From contig OX595991.1 of the NCBI GenBank assembly GCA_951394045.1, positions 2,232,001-2,296,000 of the forward strand: 64,000 bases of DNA, given 5' to 3'. Below the pieces are notes generated by a model. It did no database searches. It was given only the letters and a program-made list of their open reading frames with translations, and was not told the origin of the DNA. A program made the position numbers and the translations under genes. This DNA is from Nitzschia sp. DOCU1. Its lineage: Eukaryota > Bacillariophyta > Bacillariophyceae > Bacillariales > Bacillariaceae. Shown one piece after another: positions 21,312 to 30,802 of this stretch; within the stretch, counting starts at the first letter, position 1, and every line of letters begins with the position of its first letter.

Positions 21312-22092
21312 TGTTGTTTCCAAACACTGCAGATACGATCAACCGATCTACTAAAGAGGAGGTTTGAAATCAAAATGAGAAAATGACGCGTTTTCCCGAT
21401 GGAGCATATGATGCAGACGGGATCTCTCGACGTCGACAGGCGGCCGAGATTTTTGCCGCCGTATCTTTTGTGGTGGGGGGAGCCCCATCATCAAATAAGT
21501 GACACCACTCCAAGCCGAGCACTCCGCGCCTCGAGTGCTGTCACGTAGGAATTGGTAGTGAAGTTCCACGCCCTAACGGGTGGAAAGGCATATATAAAAA
21601 TGCGGCCTGCCGCTGTGACATCACTTCGTGATTCCTTCGAAAGTGCAACTACTCCTTGGTCACCATAAAGCTGTCGGCGCACCTGCGGTGCACCGCCCCT
21701 CCCCCTTTTCCCCACAGCCGGCCAGGATGGGGTAAAAATTGCCTGACCATTGACTTCCCTTCACTCTCGCTAATAGACTTTGAACTTCTCTCCAAGCTTG
21801 CTAGTTAGTTTTTAGCTCTACAAATTGCTTGGAATAATACTGATCCGTGATAGCGCCAGAGAGTAGTTGTCGTTGTGCCAGTTAATGTACGAAGCAGCGA
21901 CAGCCCCCACATCGCCCTACCAAGACTAAAGACGAACGTCACATTTTCGAGCTAGCCAAATCCGTACGCACTCCTATTGAACGGAGGAATTGGGTTGAGG
22001 CAGTTCTATCTTCAAGGTGTACATAGTTCTATCTTTACTGGCAGAGGCTAGCTTGCGTTTAGGGAAGTTTCTCTTCGTTTTTCTCGTCACTT
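21312..22092. other. Intergenic region between the carboxypeptidase genes
   Basis: About 780 bp. It should contain the promoter of copy 1 and the 3' UTR of copy 2. Frames at 21351-21715 on the minus strand are short and without domain. Nothing else is seen. Confidence 0.4.
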
Positions 22093-23850
22093 TCATGACC
22101 GATATAGATCCCGCTCCCGGCGACTGGTTTCCTCCCAATGCTCATGCGCCGCATCGTTGACAATGGGCGAATACCCCGCATGCCGATTTCCCCACCCCAT
22201 TATAGTAGCAGCCACTATACCACCAAAGAAGCACACTACAGCCACTAGCAAGATCACCAAAGCTTGGAAATAGGCCTGCGCGTCGTGGCGAATGGGTGAG
22301 GATCCTCCATGGTAGCTGCTCCTAGGTAGTGAAAAGGTGGGAAGAGTGATATCATTGTATTTTTGGCCCGTCACCATTCTTGTAATGAGATCCAAGGCTT
22401 CCAAAGGGCGGTTGGTAGGGACCAAGTGTCCCGAGTTGCTAATCACCAAGAAATCCAAGTTTCCATAGTTCCGTGAATATCCCGACGGAACCCCATCCAC
22501 CATCCACAGGCCTCGCGGCGCATGCCTCCATTGAGTCATTCCATTCCAAATCATATTGTCAAGTAGCAACTCGGAGCCAGGAGCGTTGCAGCTTAAATCC
22601 CTATCGCCATTGTATACCAATACTCGAATACCTGCATCGTCCAGCAGCTCTGCTACGTACGGTACGACCGACTCGGGCTTGTCGTGAGCCAGAAGGAGTT
22701 TACCAGGAAGATCTTCCATGCGCCGGCGGCGACGACGACGACCGGCACCAGGGATGCAACCTTGAAAGTCAATCTCCATCGGAGCGTGCAAGGCTTCTTT
22801 GACTTTTGGATTGTTGAAAAATAGCCGAATGGTCGAATTTGGGTGAAACAGAAGGGGATACGGGTCCCAGGTCGTTACATCGTACGTGTTTGGTGACATG
22901 TCATCAAAGATTCCTGCCCCCGCGGCCATCAGGGTGGCTTCCACAACTCCACACTCGTCTGGAATGGTGAACTTGTGAAATGGCTCCTCTAGATAATCAC
23001 CTCCCTTTTGGCATTGCTCCCATATTTCATGCAAACCCTTGCGCGTAGGCGAGTCAATCATACCATGCCACCACGCATAGTCAATTACAGTCGGACCTTG
23101 ATCCATGGCATCCATCCAGGCATTGCCTAATCCTATTCCTGTGAGATGAATATAGCGAAAGGTTCCATACTTGTTTTCTCGATAAATCTTGTGTGCAATC
23201 GATGGCACGTAATACCCTGCATAGGATTCGCCAAAGATGAAAAGTTTCTTCTTTTGATAATCTGGAAATGTATCATAAAAATTGACCAAGAAGTTGTAAA
23301 AGTCGTCACTGACATCTGCTTCCGTGTCCGGCAAGGGGCCACTGCTAAACCCCACTCCACCTGGCTGTTCGACAAATAGCATGTTGGTCGCTTTGGTCCA
23401 GGCCCATTCATTGGCCATGAGTGCCTCATCATAGCTGGATCTTGGATATCCAGCTGGATGATGCGGTGTAGTAACTGGAGCACATTCAAACATGACTCCT
23501 GCAAAGAAACTGCTGCAACCAGGGCCTCCATTCAACCAAAGTGTGATAGTGTCCGTTGCAGTTGCATTGTTTGGTTGAAAGAGCCAAAACATGTATTCTC
23601 CACGTGGTTCTTCATCGGGAAGGTCGATCGGAAGGCGCCCTGCGTACATTTGTCCATCAAACTCTCGAAAAGCCGGCTCAATATCCTCCAAACCTTCCAC
23701 CAAAAACTCCGATGAATGAAATTTCGGTGGTGACGGTGGCCTCGGTGGCGGTCGTGGCGTCGAACGATGCGTAGACCAGCGCTCTCTGGAAATGACGCCT
23801 ATTGGCAGCATAGTTAGCAGGAGTGCATGGAATTGAGAAGCCATGGCCAT
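22093..23850 (-). CDS. Serine carboxypeptidase (peptidase family S10), membrane-anchored, copy 2
   Basis: About 585 aa from the ATG at 23850, which opens a signal peptide (MASQFHALLLTMLPIGV). The frame is open further upstream, to 23985, but that extension lacks signal character. A Pro-rich linker (PRPPPRPPSPP) follows, then the S10 domain: LNGGPGCSSFFAGVMFECAP, FGESYAGYYVPS, YNGDRDLSCN with the Asp, NSGHLVP with the His. The interchain basic insert is GAGRRRRRRRMEDLPGK. A membrane helix near the C-terminus (LVILLVAVVCFFGGIVAATIMG) is followed by a tail of about 35 residues. The two copies match across the whole catalytic domain but differ in linker and tail, so the tandem duplication is old. 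Divergent from the GH1 gene at 24270. Confidence 0.92.
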   Translation of the reverse strand: MAMASQFHALLLTMLPIGVISRERWSTHRSTPRPPPRPPSPPKFHSSEFLVEGLEDIEPAFREFDGQMYAGRLPIDLPDEEPRGEYMFWLFQPNNATATDTITLWLNGGPGCSSFFAGVMFECAPVTTPHHPAGYPRSSYDEALMANEWAWTKATNMLFVEQPGGVGFSSGPLPDTEADVSDDFYNFLVNFYDTFPDYQKKKLFIFGESYAGYYVPSIAHKIYRENKYGTFRYIHLTGIGLGNAWMDAMDQGPTVIDYAWWHGMIDSPTRKGLHEIWEQCQKGGDYLEEPFHKFTIPDECGVVEATLMAAGAGIFDDMSPNTYDVTTWDPYPLLFHPNSTIRLFFNNPKVKEALHAPMEIDFQGCIPGAGRRRRRRRMEDLPGKLLLAHDKPESVVPYVAELLDDAGIRVLVYNGDRDLSCNAPGSELLLDNMIWNGMTQWRHAPRGLWMVDGVPSGYSRNYGNLDFLVISNSGHLVPTNRPLEALDLITRMVTGQKYNDITLPTFSLPRSSYHGGSSPIRHDAQAYFQALVILLVAVVCFFGGIVAATIMGWGNRHAGYSPIVNDAAHEHWEETSRRERDLYRS

Positions 23851-24269
23851 AGCTAACGTGCAAGAAACTACAATTTCCTCACAGGTCGAAGCTTGTGCAA
23901 GAGGGAAAGGACACAGTGTCGGCTTCACAATGGCAGGATGAGAGTGTGAGTTGGTGTGGATGGCCCGATGATGTGTTGGCGGCAAACATCAATGGAGTCG
24001 CGGCCGTCTCGGAGTCTCGCCGCGCGCTTGAGGCCGTGAGAAAGGTTATGAGCCAAGAAGATTTGGCCTAAGATTCGAGTGTCTGGGGTGCGTCCGTTCA
24101 CAAAAAGATCCAATCGGGAGTGTCAAAAAGCATCCTACGTTCAAATAATCCTCTCATCACCGAGAATAAGATGGCGGTACCCATACTCCCATCAGAGTTC
24201 ACTTGCCTGCTATTACGGTTTTCAAATTGCAAACCCTCTAGGAGCTGAGCGCGCATAAAGTCCACAGCG
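23851..24269. promoter_or_regulatory. Divergent intergenic region between S10 copy 2 and GH1
   Basis: About 420 bp between two divergent starts; presumed promoters for both secreted hydrolases. No separate gene seen. Confidence 0.4.
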
Positions 24270-25841
24270 ATGACAAACGAAAACACCAAGCTTGTCCCTC
24301 GAGCCGACGACGACATTTCCGACATTACAGAAAATGTCTTTGGGGAACGATTTGTGGCCGTCTATTGTTCGTTGCGGCGTCTATGCCTATCCATTGTCGC
24401 TCTTTTGATTTTCTTTTTTGGCATTGCCGTCTTTATGGGAATCAAAAATCATAGTCGCAAATTTCATACGTTCCCAGATCACTTTGTTTGGGGGGCAGCA
24501 ACATCCTCGTATCAAATTGAAGGAGCGACGCATGAAGATGGAAGGGGGGTTTCCATCTGGGATACCTACTGCACTCTGGAGGGAAATATTGCCGATGGAA
24601 GCTCAGGGGATATTGCGTGTAATCACTATCACCGCGTTGATGACGATGTCAAGTTGATGAAAGAACTAGGGCTCAAAGCCTATCGCTTCTCCATTGCTTG
24701 GCCCCGCATCTATCCGAATGGTACTGGCCCAGTCAATGCGGAGGGCCTGGGGTTTTACGACCATCTCATCAACACACTGTTGGAGAACAATATTGAGCCG
24801 TGGGTGACACTGTATCACTGGGATCTGCCTCAAGCCTTGGAAGATCGGTACGGGGGTTGGCTCAGCCCCAATATTGTAGACGACTTTGGTCAGTACGCGC
24901 GGACATGTTTCAGAGCCTATGGGGATCGTGTCAAGAACTGGATTACGCTGAATGAAGCCTGGACTGTAGCAGTACAGGGCTATGAAGACGGAACCAAGGC
25001 TCCAGGGAAAACAGACAATCCCACCATTGATGTCTACGCGGTAGGCCACAACTTGATTCTGAGCCATGCGCGAGCAGCCGGAATTTACAAGAGAGAGTTT
25101 GCCCCGACACAAAATGGAAAGATTGGCATTGCCAATTGCGGTGATTTTCGCTATCCAAAGACAAAAGGAAAGGCAGACGTAGATGCGGCGGAGCGGTCGA
25201 TGATATTCCAGTACGCATGGCTGTCGGACCCATTTTTCTTTGGGGACTACCCGAGTGAGATGAGACAAATCCTCAAGGATCGGCTACCACGCTTCACGGA
25301 CAATCAGCGGAAAGAATTGATTGGGTCCACCGACTTTCTCGGATTGAATCACTATTCTACACTATACGCGTCGGTTCCGAACGAGAAACCGCAGTACGCT
25401 GGCTACTGGACAGACATGAATGTGGAGTTTTCCAGTGATCCGTCGTGGCGCAAGAATTACATGGGGTGGAGTACCAACCCGGATGGATGCCGAGAGTTGC
25501 TTGTGTGGATTTCAGATAGGTACCAAGGGGTCCCGATTTTCATGACTGAGAATGGATCTTCGGAAGATGAACCGGACTTGGCAGCAGCACTTCGAGACGA
25601 AGGCCGACGCGAGTATTTTGAAGGGTATTTGCGGGCTTGTGCTCAAGCAATAGAACTCGGTGTTCCTTTGAGTGGCTATTTCGCATGGAGTCTAATGGAC
25701 AACTTTGAATGGGAGTATGGATACACGCGCCGCTTTGGCATCTGCTTTGTGGATTTTGAAACCCAAGAACGCACGCCCAAATCGTCAGCAGTCTGGTACA
25801 GCAAAGCTATCAAGTCGAACGGACAGAGTATTCTGCGATGA
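24270..25841 (+). CDS. Family GH1 beta-glucosidase with N-terminal membrane anchor
   Basis: 523 aa, intronless. It should hydrolyse terminal beta-linked glucose or related sugars. A hydrophobic helix at about 41-62 (LSIVALLIFFFGIAVFMG) follows a basic patch, so the protein is probably a type II membrane protein facing the ER/Golgi lumen or outside. The GH1 barrel starts at FPDHFVWGAATSSYQIEG. The acid/base Glu is in ITLNEAW and the nucleophile Glu in FMTENG. Other landmarks: YRFSIAWPRI, YHWDLPQAL, FAWSLMDNFEW and GYTRRFGICFVDF. Length and motifs are complete. Substrate specificity cannot be told from sequence; glucan or glycoside turnover is plausible. Its 3' end is about 100 bp from the end of the BTB gene on the other strand. 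Confidence 0.93.
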   Translation: MTNENTKLVPRADDDISDITENVFGERFVAVYCSLRRLCLSIVALLIFFFGIAVFMGIKNHSRKFHTFPDHFVWGAATSSYQIEGATHEDGRGVSIWDTYCTLEGNIADGSSGDIACNHYHRVDDDVKLMKELGLKAYRFSIAWPRIYPNGTGPVNAEGLGFYDHLINTLLENNIEPWVTLYHWDLPQALEDRYGGWLSPNIVDDFGQYARTCFRAYGDRVKNWITLNEAWTVAVQGYEDGTKAPGKTDNPTIDVYAVGHNLILSHARAAGIYKREFAPTQNGKIGIANCGDFRYPKTKGKADVDAAERSMIFQYAWLSDPFFFGDYPSEMRQILKDRLPRFTDNQRKELIGSTDFLGLNHYSTLYASVPNEKPQYAGYWTDMNVEFSSDPSWRKNYMGWSTNPDGCRELLVWISDRYQGVPIFMTENGSSEDEPDLAAALRDEGRREYFEGYLRACAQAIELGVPLSGYFAWSLMDNFEWEYGYTRRFGICFVDFETQERTPKSSAVWYSKAIKSNGQSILR

Positions 25842-25944
25842 AAATTGTGGTATTTAGTATCATATACTGTTTTTTCTACAGTTAGGGTCGGAGGAAGCCT
25901 GCTGTTACCTCTGCCAAATCTGCATAATTTGTTGTTGTGTTGGG

Positions 25945-27135
25945 CTATGAAGAGAGGCACAAACCTATCGAGAGAAGCTCCACAAGAACCTTCTTTGGCA
26001 GGCAAGACAGTTTCTGCTGTACCTTGAGCCGATCTTCTGCGCTCTGGGAGTCCTTGGCGGCCCCCAAGTAAGGAACTAGTGCTTCAATGCACCGCTTTTG
26101 CAAGTACGTCAGTCCTCGACGTTCGTCGTGTGCTTCGTCTACCACCTGCTCTTCCATGATCATCAAGTCGATGGCACATTCCTCGCTGATTACAGGAAGG
26201 TATTCCACTGTCGTGAGCTCCTCAAAGACAGTCCCATCTATCACGTCCCCGCACAGCTCGCAATAAACAGCGACAAGCCGGCTCAGATGTGGGCTGAGCC
26301 GACGTCGGTCCAAACTCGGATGCGAAATGACGTCCAAGAGGAAACTTGGATCCATTTCGGTCAATAGGTCTGAATGAGGATCGATGAGATCCACATGCTC
26401 CGCGCAGACTTTCGCGCAAATCTTTTGCGTTTGGAGGTCGTCAAATGAAGCGGCGCAAAGGAGGTAAACTTGCAGGTTGTCGATGGAAATGTCCTCGTAA
26501 ATGAAAGTCACCGATCGTCTAGCGAGTGCTCTGACACCAAAGAACTCGGACAAGTGACGTAAGCCTACAGCTGTTTCCGTATGAATAGTCAAGGAATCGG
26601 AAGGGGAGTACATGAAGTCAAGCATGTCCGGAATCAAGTTCGCTGCATTGGCATGGACTTTGGTCATCGACGAGCCAGCATTCTCAACCTTGCGCTCTTC
26701 AGAGAGAGTAAATAGGCCAACAAAGAAGTCGCTCTTTTTGAAGCCTTGCGCAAGAATACGCTTGTGGACGTGGTACTCGGTAATGTTACCATCGGGAACG
26801 CTTTCAATGGCCATGACCCAATCAGACCCGCTTTCGCTGGGGTCCTGCCGCCAAGAGAGAGGAATTTTGTTGTCCGAAGCAAACTCATCCACGGATGACT
26901 CCGAAGTATCACCTAGGTCGTTCAAGTCTTCCTCGGTGAAGTCGTAGGACGAATGCAAACTGTTCCGAAGCCCACTTTGTACGCTGCTGCCAAGCGAGGA
27001 TGCATCATCGTCGAAGGTATAATCGAACTTAGTTGTATTTTGCTGCAGGTGAAAGGACAACCCAAGGTGGACGTATGGTCCACGAGATTTGTTTTCCGCT
27101 GATGCTCCACGAGATTTGTTTTCCGCTGATGCCAT
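25945..27135 (-). CDS. BTB/POZ-domain protein
   Basis: About 396 aa from the ATG at 27135. The frame stays open upstream, with Met at 27285 and 27369, so the start is uncertain. A BTB-like fold is recognisable at about 130-240: a YHVHKRILAQGFKKSDFFVGLF segment typical of the BTB dimer interface, then IPDMLDFMYS and LRHLSEFFGVRALARRSV. A long helical C-terminal region (BACK-like) follows. BTB proteins commonly act as Cullin-3 adaptors or scaffolds; no Kelch or zinc-finger domain accompanies it here. Codons 2-10 are duplicated directly after the start (ASAENKSRG twice). A Ser/Asp-rich acidic linker lies at about 40-100. Confidence 0.78.
   Translation of the reverse strand: MASAENKSRGASAENKSRGPYVHLGLSFHLQQNTTKFDYTFDDDASSLGSSVQSGLRNSLHSSYDFTEEDLNDLGDTSESSVDEFASDNKIPLSWRQDPSESGSDWVMAIESVPDGNITEYHVHKRILAQGFKKSDFFVGLFTLSEERKVENAGSSMTKVHANAANLIPDMLDFMYSPSDSLTIHTETAVGLRHLSEFFGVRALARRSVTFIYEDISIDNLQVYLLCAASFDDLQTQKICAKVCAEHVDLIDPHSDLLTEMDPSFLLDVISHPSLDRRRLSPHLSRLVAVYCELCGDVIDGTVFEELTTVEYLPVISEECAIDLMIMEEQVVDEAHDERRGLTYLQKRCIEALVPYLGAAKDSQSAEDRLKVQQKLSCLPKKVLVELLSIGLCLSS
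27079..27132. repeat. 27-bp tandem duplication at the BTB start codon
   Basis: Two identical 27-nt units, 27079-27105 and 27106-27132, directly adjoin the ATG at 27133-27135 and encode nine residues twice. Identity of the copies indicates a recent event or slippage. Confidence 0.85.
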
Positions 27136-27741
27136 GTCGCTGAGTAGAGCAATAGAGTAAAGAAACAGTTTGTCCAGGCTGGTAAAATATATGAGTCTCC
27201 TCCTGGACCATTGCAAAATCGATTCCGATGGCAAGGAGAGGAACGTGCGAACCGCGCCTCCGGCCTTTCTCTTCTCGTCCGTCATTCTGCAAACCCGAAA
27301 GTGACTGGGCCCATTTTGCCGAGGGGACACGAATTGCATAATTGGAAGTGACCACATTTCCAGCGACACGGTAAAACTCCGAAGAAAAAACCCGGGATAT
27401 AAATGATCGAAAGAAAATAAGCCCTACCACCCAAATAGATACCCCGATGATTTTTGGCAGGTTTTCGAACGAAGGTTGATCGACCGGCGGACGGTGGGTA
27501 CCATACGTATACTGCGCGGGACGTCAGGACGATTGATTGATTCAATTGACCATTAAACTCGACATCTTCGACTGCTCTGTTACAAATTTTGCGCCCGACA
27601 AAACGAGCATCCAAAATTCAAACCCGATGTGCCTCTGTGGTTATTGTCATTCTGCTTTTGCTTCCGTTGTTGCCACTGATGGTACCCGCAAGATAGCTAG
27701 AAATATTGCCTTCTACAGTAGCTGGTTGCAAAGGTTGCGTT
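27136..27741. promoter_or_regulatory. Divergent intergenic region
   Basis: About 600 bp between the BTB start and the zinc-ribbon gene start. The frame of the BTB gene stays open to 27369 on the minus strand, so part may be coding if an upstream Met is used. Confidence 0.4.
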
Positions 27742-28659
27742 ATGTTTCCCGCCTCAGCAGCTGGGATAGGAATTTCCAACAATGCGCCTCGGAAACGCCC
27801 ACATGGGAGCATCTCCGACCAGCCCGACGATGAAGAAAGCAATTGCAGCTTTTGTGGTCAAGTTCCAGCTGCGGTCACGGTACAGATGCCAGTCTTGCTC
27901 CGCAGGAAGCGAGCCCCCACTCCCTACTGCCTAGCGTGTTATTACACAACGTCGGCAGTCCGGCAGGACCCCACCAAATACGTGTCCGTTTGCAATCAGG
28001 GGCAACTCGATGAACAGCTGACTCCAATGCAACAGCTCTTTAGTGAAGCCTACGTAGACATACGCAGACAGCTACAAGAAGAAGCGGATCGAGCATTTTC
28101 AAACCAAAAGAGTGACCCACTTGCTATGCTACACAATGGCCTCGGTCTGGCGCCAAGACGTATGATGAGAGCGCCGAAACCTGCCACTGAAAAGAAAAAG
28201 GAGGGCAAGGCTTCTGATGGTGGCTTTTTGCGAAATGTTCCGCTTCCCGAACGAATGTTGAAGACACAACAAGAGCAAGCACGATTGCAGCAAAGTCAAA
28301 TTGAGCGAATGAACCAACTGGCGGCCGCCGGGTCCCGAGAACCGGCAACCAAAAGCTTCAATCCCAGCTGCAACGTGTATCAGAAGCGCAAAGCGTCCAA
28401 AAAATCCATTTGGAATCTTGCCATGGATCCCACCACCAAGTCAGTGGACAGCAACGAAGGAGACGAAGCAGTTAGAGCGATGGAACGTGCTCCTCCGTGT
28501 TCTTGCGGCAGTCAAAATGTCAGAGCCTTTGGAAATATTACCAGTCGCAATCAGGATTTGAAAAAGGGCGAAACCTGGGGAATGAAGGACCGAGGAGATG
28601 AGGTTGTCTCTCGCTATCAGTGCAACGATTGTGGTAAAATGTGGAACGAAGAAGGCTAA
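27742..28659 (+). CDS. TFIIS-type zinc-ribbon protein
   Basis: About 305 aa, intronless. The C-terminus (about 253-303) is a zinc ribbon of the TFIIS C-terminal type: a CSCG pair, a spacer with MKDRGDEVVSRYQ, then CNDCGKMW. The acidic pair Asp-Glu sits where TFIIS and RNA polymerase subunits such as RPB9/RPC11 place the residues that promote transcript cleavage. The N-terminus has a second Cys set (CSFCGQ and YCLACYY) that may bind another metal. The middle is Gln/Lys-rich and helical. I infer a nuclear, transcription-linked role. It is not a standard TFIIS because the LW domain and central domain are absent and the first pair is CxC rather than CxxC. Start ATG 27742; the upstream frame begins with TTG. 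Confidence 0.75.
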   Translation: MFPASAAGIGISNNAPRKRPHGSISDQPDDEESNCSFCGQVPAAVTVQMPVLLRRKRAPTPYCLACYYTTSAVRQDPTKYVSVCNQGQLDEQLTPMQQLFSEAYVDIRRQLQEEADRAFSNQKSDPLAMLHNGLGLAPRRMMRAPKPATEKKKEGKASDGGFLRNVPLPERMLKTQQEQARLQQSQIERMNQLAAAGSREPATKSFNPSCNVYQKRKASKKSIWNLAMDPTTKSVDSNEGDEAVRAMERAPPCSCGSQNVRAFGNITSRNQDLKKGETWGMKDRGDEVVSRYQCNDCGKMWNEEG

Positions 28660-28685
28660 GAATTCTTGACAGTGGGCGTTTTCTA

Positions 28686-29948
28686 CTAAAGTTCTCCGAC
28701 GTCGGTCGATGTCTTGGCTGCCCGCGTTTGCAGAAACTGGTTTAGGGCAGGGGCGTACGACACACCATTCTTTCCCTCTTCCCCAATGACCCAAAACATG
28801 AACCCCCTTGGATTCTGACCGTCCTTCTCAAGTCTATCGTACGCTTTTTGAATCGCCTCGGGCTTTATATACAGCGCCTTGTCGCCTGTGTCTATCGCCC
28901 ATCCGTTTGCAAAGCCCAGAACGAGTTTTGACAGTGGCAACGGAACCCGCATGTTTGATAAAAGCGTGTCTGGGTCATCTTCAAAGTCGACCAGCAATGT
29001 CTCGCTTTGCTCAACGAGATCCTTCACGTACTTGACCAAATATTCTTCTGGCGCCATTTTCTCTGGACCATCGATGGCCATGGCCGCACGAGAGTAACTC
29101 TCATAAAACTGAATGGAACAAAAATCAATGTACTCGTCGTACTTGGCTAGCAAGTAGGCGTAGACGTTCGCACCAAAGTAGTGGAATTCAGGGTGCCAGC
29201 CTCGATCCGGTTCTTCCATGATGACTGAACGAGAAAACTTGGAAGACGCAGTGTCCAAGTATGACTGAGGAGGCGCTATCCCAATAATGTATCCTTCCTC
29301 TTTGGCCAAGCGACTGATGCATCCCATTTTCTCCAAACAATCCATGGTGAACAAGTTGGTAGGACTCTGGAGGTCATCGTGTCCTTCCAGATCCCAGTCA
29401 ATGCCATGGAATACTTCTCCCGCGGAGGCTTTCCACGTTTGAAACCATTCCGTGGCACTAAGCTTCGCATCCAAATGCGGCCCATTCCATCCACCAAACG
29501 ATACAAGATGAACAGTATCGTCGAAACCTTCTTGATCCAGTTTTTCAATGGTAGATCGTATACAATCCAGGTCCAAGGAGTTCCACCGAATCGTTGTAGC
29601 ATGGCCACTAATTGACGTGGCATCATTTCTTGGGGGCCCACCACCACCACCGCTGTCTTCGCTGTGAATTTCCATAAAGGACCAAATGATTACGTTGACC
29701 CCTTGGCGTACCGCAGCAATCACGCCATCATTGTTGCAGTTCGTGGCATATCCGATCAACAGTTTTTCGGGAAGGGGGCGTCGTGGCGGTGGGAGGGAAC
29801 CGCCGGCAGCTTTTGCACCGCCGGTGTATTCAGCAGGTGATGAAAAGGCGCTCATATCGGCGGTAAGCAATGTCCCAATAAGGAATAATATTTTGTGCAG
29901 TGCAGAGGCCGAGCTCAAGAGAAATCGTCCTCTCCGTCGACGGAGCAT
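28686..29948 (-). CDS. Secreted GH18 chitinase-like protein
   Basis: 420 aa, intronless. It starts with MLRRRRGRF followed by a hydrophobic stretch (ALHKILFLIGTLLTADMSA), fitting a signal peptide or anchor. The GH18 TIM barrel begins at KLLIGYATN. Strand 3 is VHLVSFGGW. The catalytic motif DxxDxDxE appears as FHGIDWDLEG, with the acid Glu retained. Later landmarks are IGIAPPQSY, FCSIQFYES, LVLGFANGW and GFMFWVIGEEG. The product should act on chitin-like or other GlcNAc polymers, or be a GH18 lectin; some diatoms make chitin fibres (established). Converges on the zinc-ribbon gene with 26 bp between stops. Confidence 0.88.
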   Translation of the reverse strand: MLRRRRGRFLLSSASALHKILFLIGTLLTADMSAFSSPAEYTGGAKAAGGSLPPPRRPLPEKLLIGYATNCNNDGVIAAVRQGVNVIIWSFMEIHSEDSGGGGGPPRNDATSISGHATTIRWNSLDLDCIRSTIEKLDQEGFDDTVHLVSFGGWNGPHLDAKLSATEWFQTWKASAGEVFHGIDWDLEGHDDLQSPTNLFTMDCLEKMGCISRLAKEEGYIIGIAPPQSYLDTASSKFSRSVIMEEPDRGWHPEFHYFGANVYAYLLAKYDEYIDFCSIQFYESYSRAAMAIDGPEKMAPEEYLVKYVKDLVEQSETLLVDFEDDPDTLLSNMRVPLPLSKLVLGFANGWAIDTGDKALYIKPEAIQKAYDRLEKDGQNPRGFMFWVIGEEGKNGVSYAPALNQFLQTRAAKTSTDVGEL

Positions 29949-30276
29949 CGACCTTTAAAACGTAGAAACCTCAAAACGAAGGAGGCCACAAATCAAAACT
30001 AATGTAGTTGTTGGAACAGAAGAAGGATTCATCACTAGCCCTCCCATGTGTATGATCAACTCGTTAGTGTTGTGGTCCAGTGTGACACAATGGCCCGATG
30101 TATGTCATCGTCTCACTGCCGCTAACGAACGAGAGCAGATGATGAAAAGGATATATCCGCGTATCTTTTCGGCGCCATTGCCTGGCGGGCGCGCGAGACT
30201 TGAGAGACCTCGTCAGCCATCGCATCGAAGAGCGCGAGAGACAGGATCTGTTACCCCTAATCAGAAGAATCTGAAT

Positions 30277-30309
30277 GATCACAAGATGTTGAACCGGAAA
30301 CTTGTGATC
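30277..30309. repeat. Inverted repeat, 9-bp arms
   Basis: GATCACAAG at 30277-30285 is the reverse complement of CTTGTGATC at 30301-30309, with a 15-nt loop. It lies in the promoter-side intergenic region of the GH18 gene. Confidence 0.7.
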
Positions 30310-30668
30310 GCCAAGGTCATCTGATCAAAGGGACCGTTCCCGCCATTTTCTTTTGTCGGACTATTTGTCACAAGGATATCGCAACTGCTCATATTCCTCT
30401 AGTCAAACTCACCCCCCAACCTCCCCCCACGACCACTCCAGGGGGCACAGGGCAGTATTGATAAAGGTCATTTTAGCATTGAATAGAGTAGTGATAGCGT
30501 TCAATCACATGTTTCGGGTCATAGCAAGAGCAGCCGATCATGTGTTCTGGGTCATTTCAGGAACGTCAGGAAGTCGTGATTGAGATGCCACCCCTATCGA
30601 GGAGTGTCTGCTGAGTGTCTCCTATCTTGTCGGATGAGACGCTTGGTGCTGACGTGGCAATCAGAATT

Positions 30669-30682
30669 TAATCTTAAGATTA
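30669..30682. repeat. 14-bp perfect palindrome
   Basis: TAATCTTAAGATTA is its own reverse complement and is flanked by GAATT and AAATTC, which extend the symmetry almost without mismatch. It lies 120 bp upstream of the phosphatase start and could be a dimeric factor site (inference). Confidence 0.7.
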
Positions 30683-30802
30683 AAATTCGTCCGAATCTCG
30701 TGATTAAGAAATCACAAGTTTGGGGGTGACAGATCCAAATTTTCATCCATCTCTCGTCCCATTCGCATCTCATTCATCTTCCTCTCTGGCTCCAAAAAGA
30801 CA

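Larger units (their letters stand above)
29949..30802. promoter_or_regulatory. Divergent intergenic region rich in inverted repeats
   Basis: About 850 bp between the GH18 and phosphatase starts. It holds inverted pairs at 30277-30309, a 14-bp perfect palindrome at 30669-30682, a GTGATT/AATCAC pair at 30700-30715, and a direct repeat of a TCA-ATGT-T--GGGTCAT block near 30510 and 30537. No gene is evident. Confidence 0.5.
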
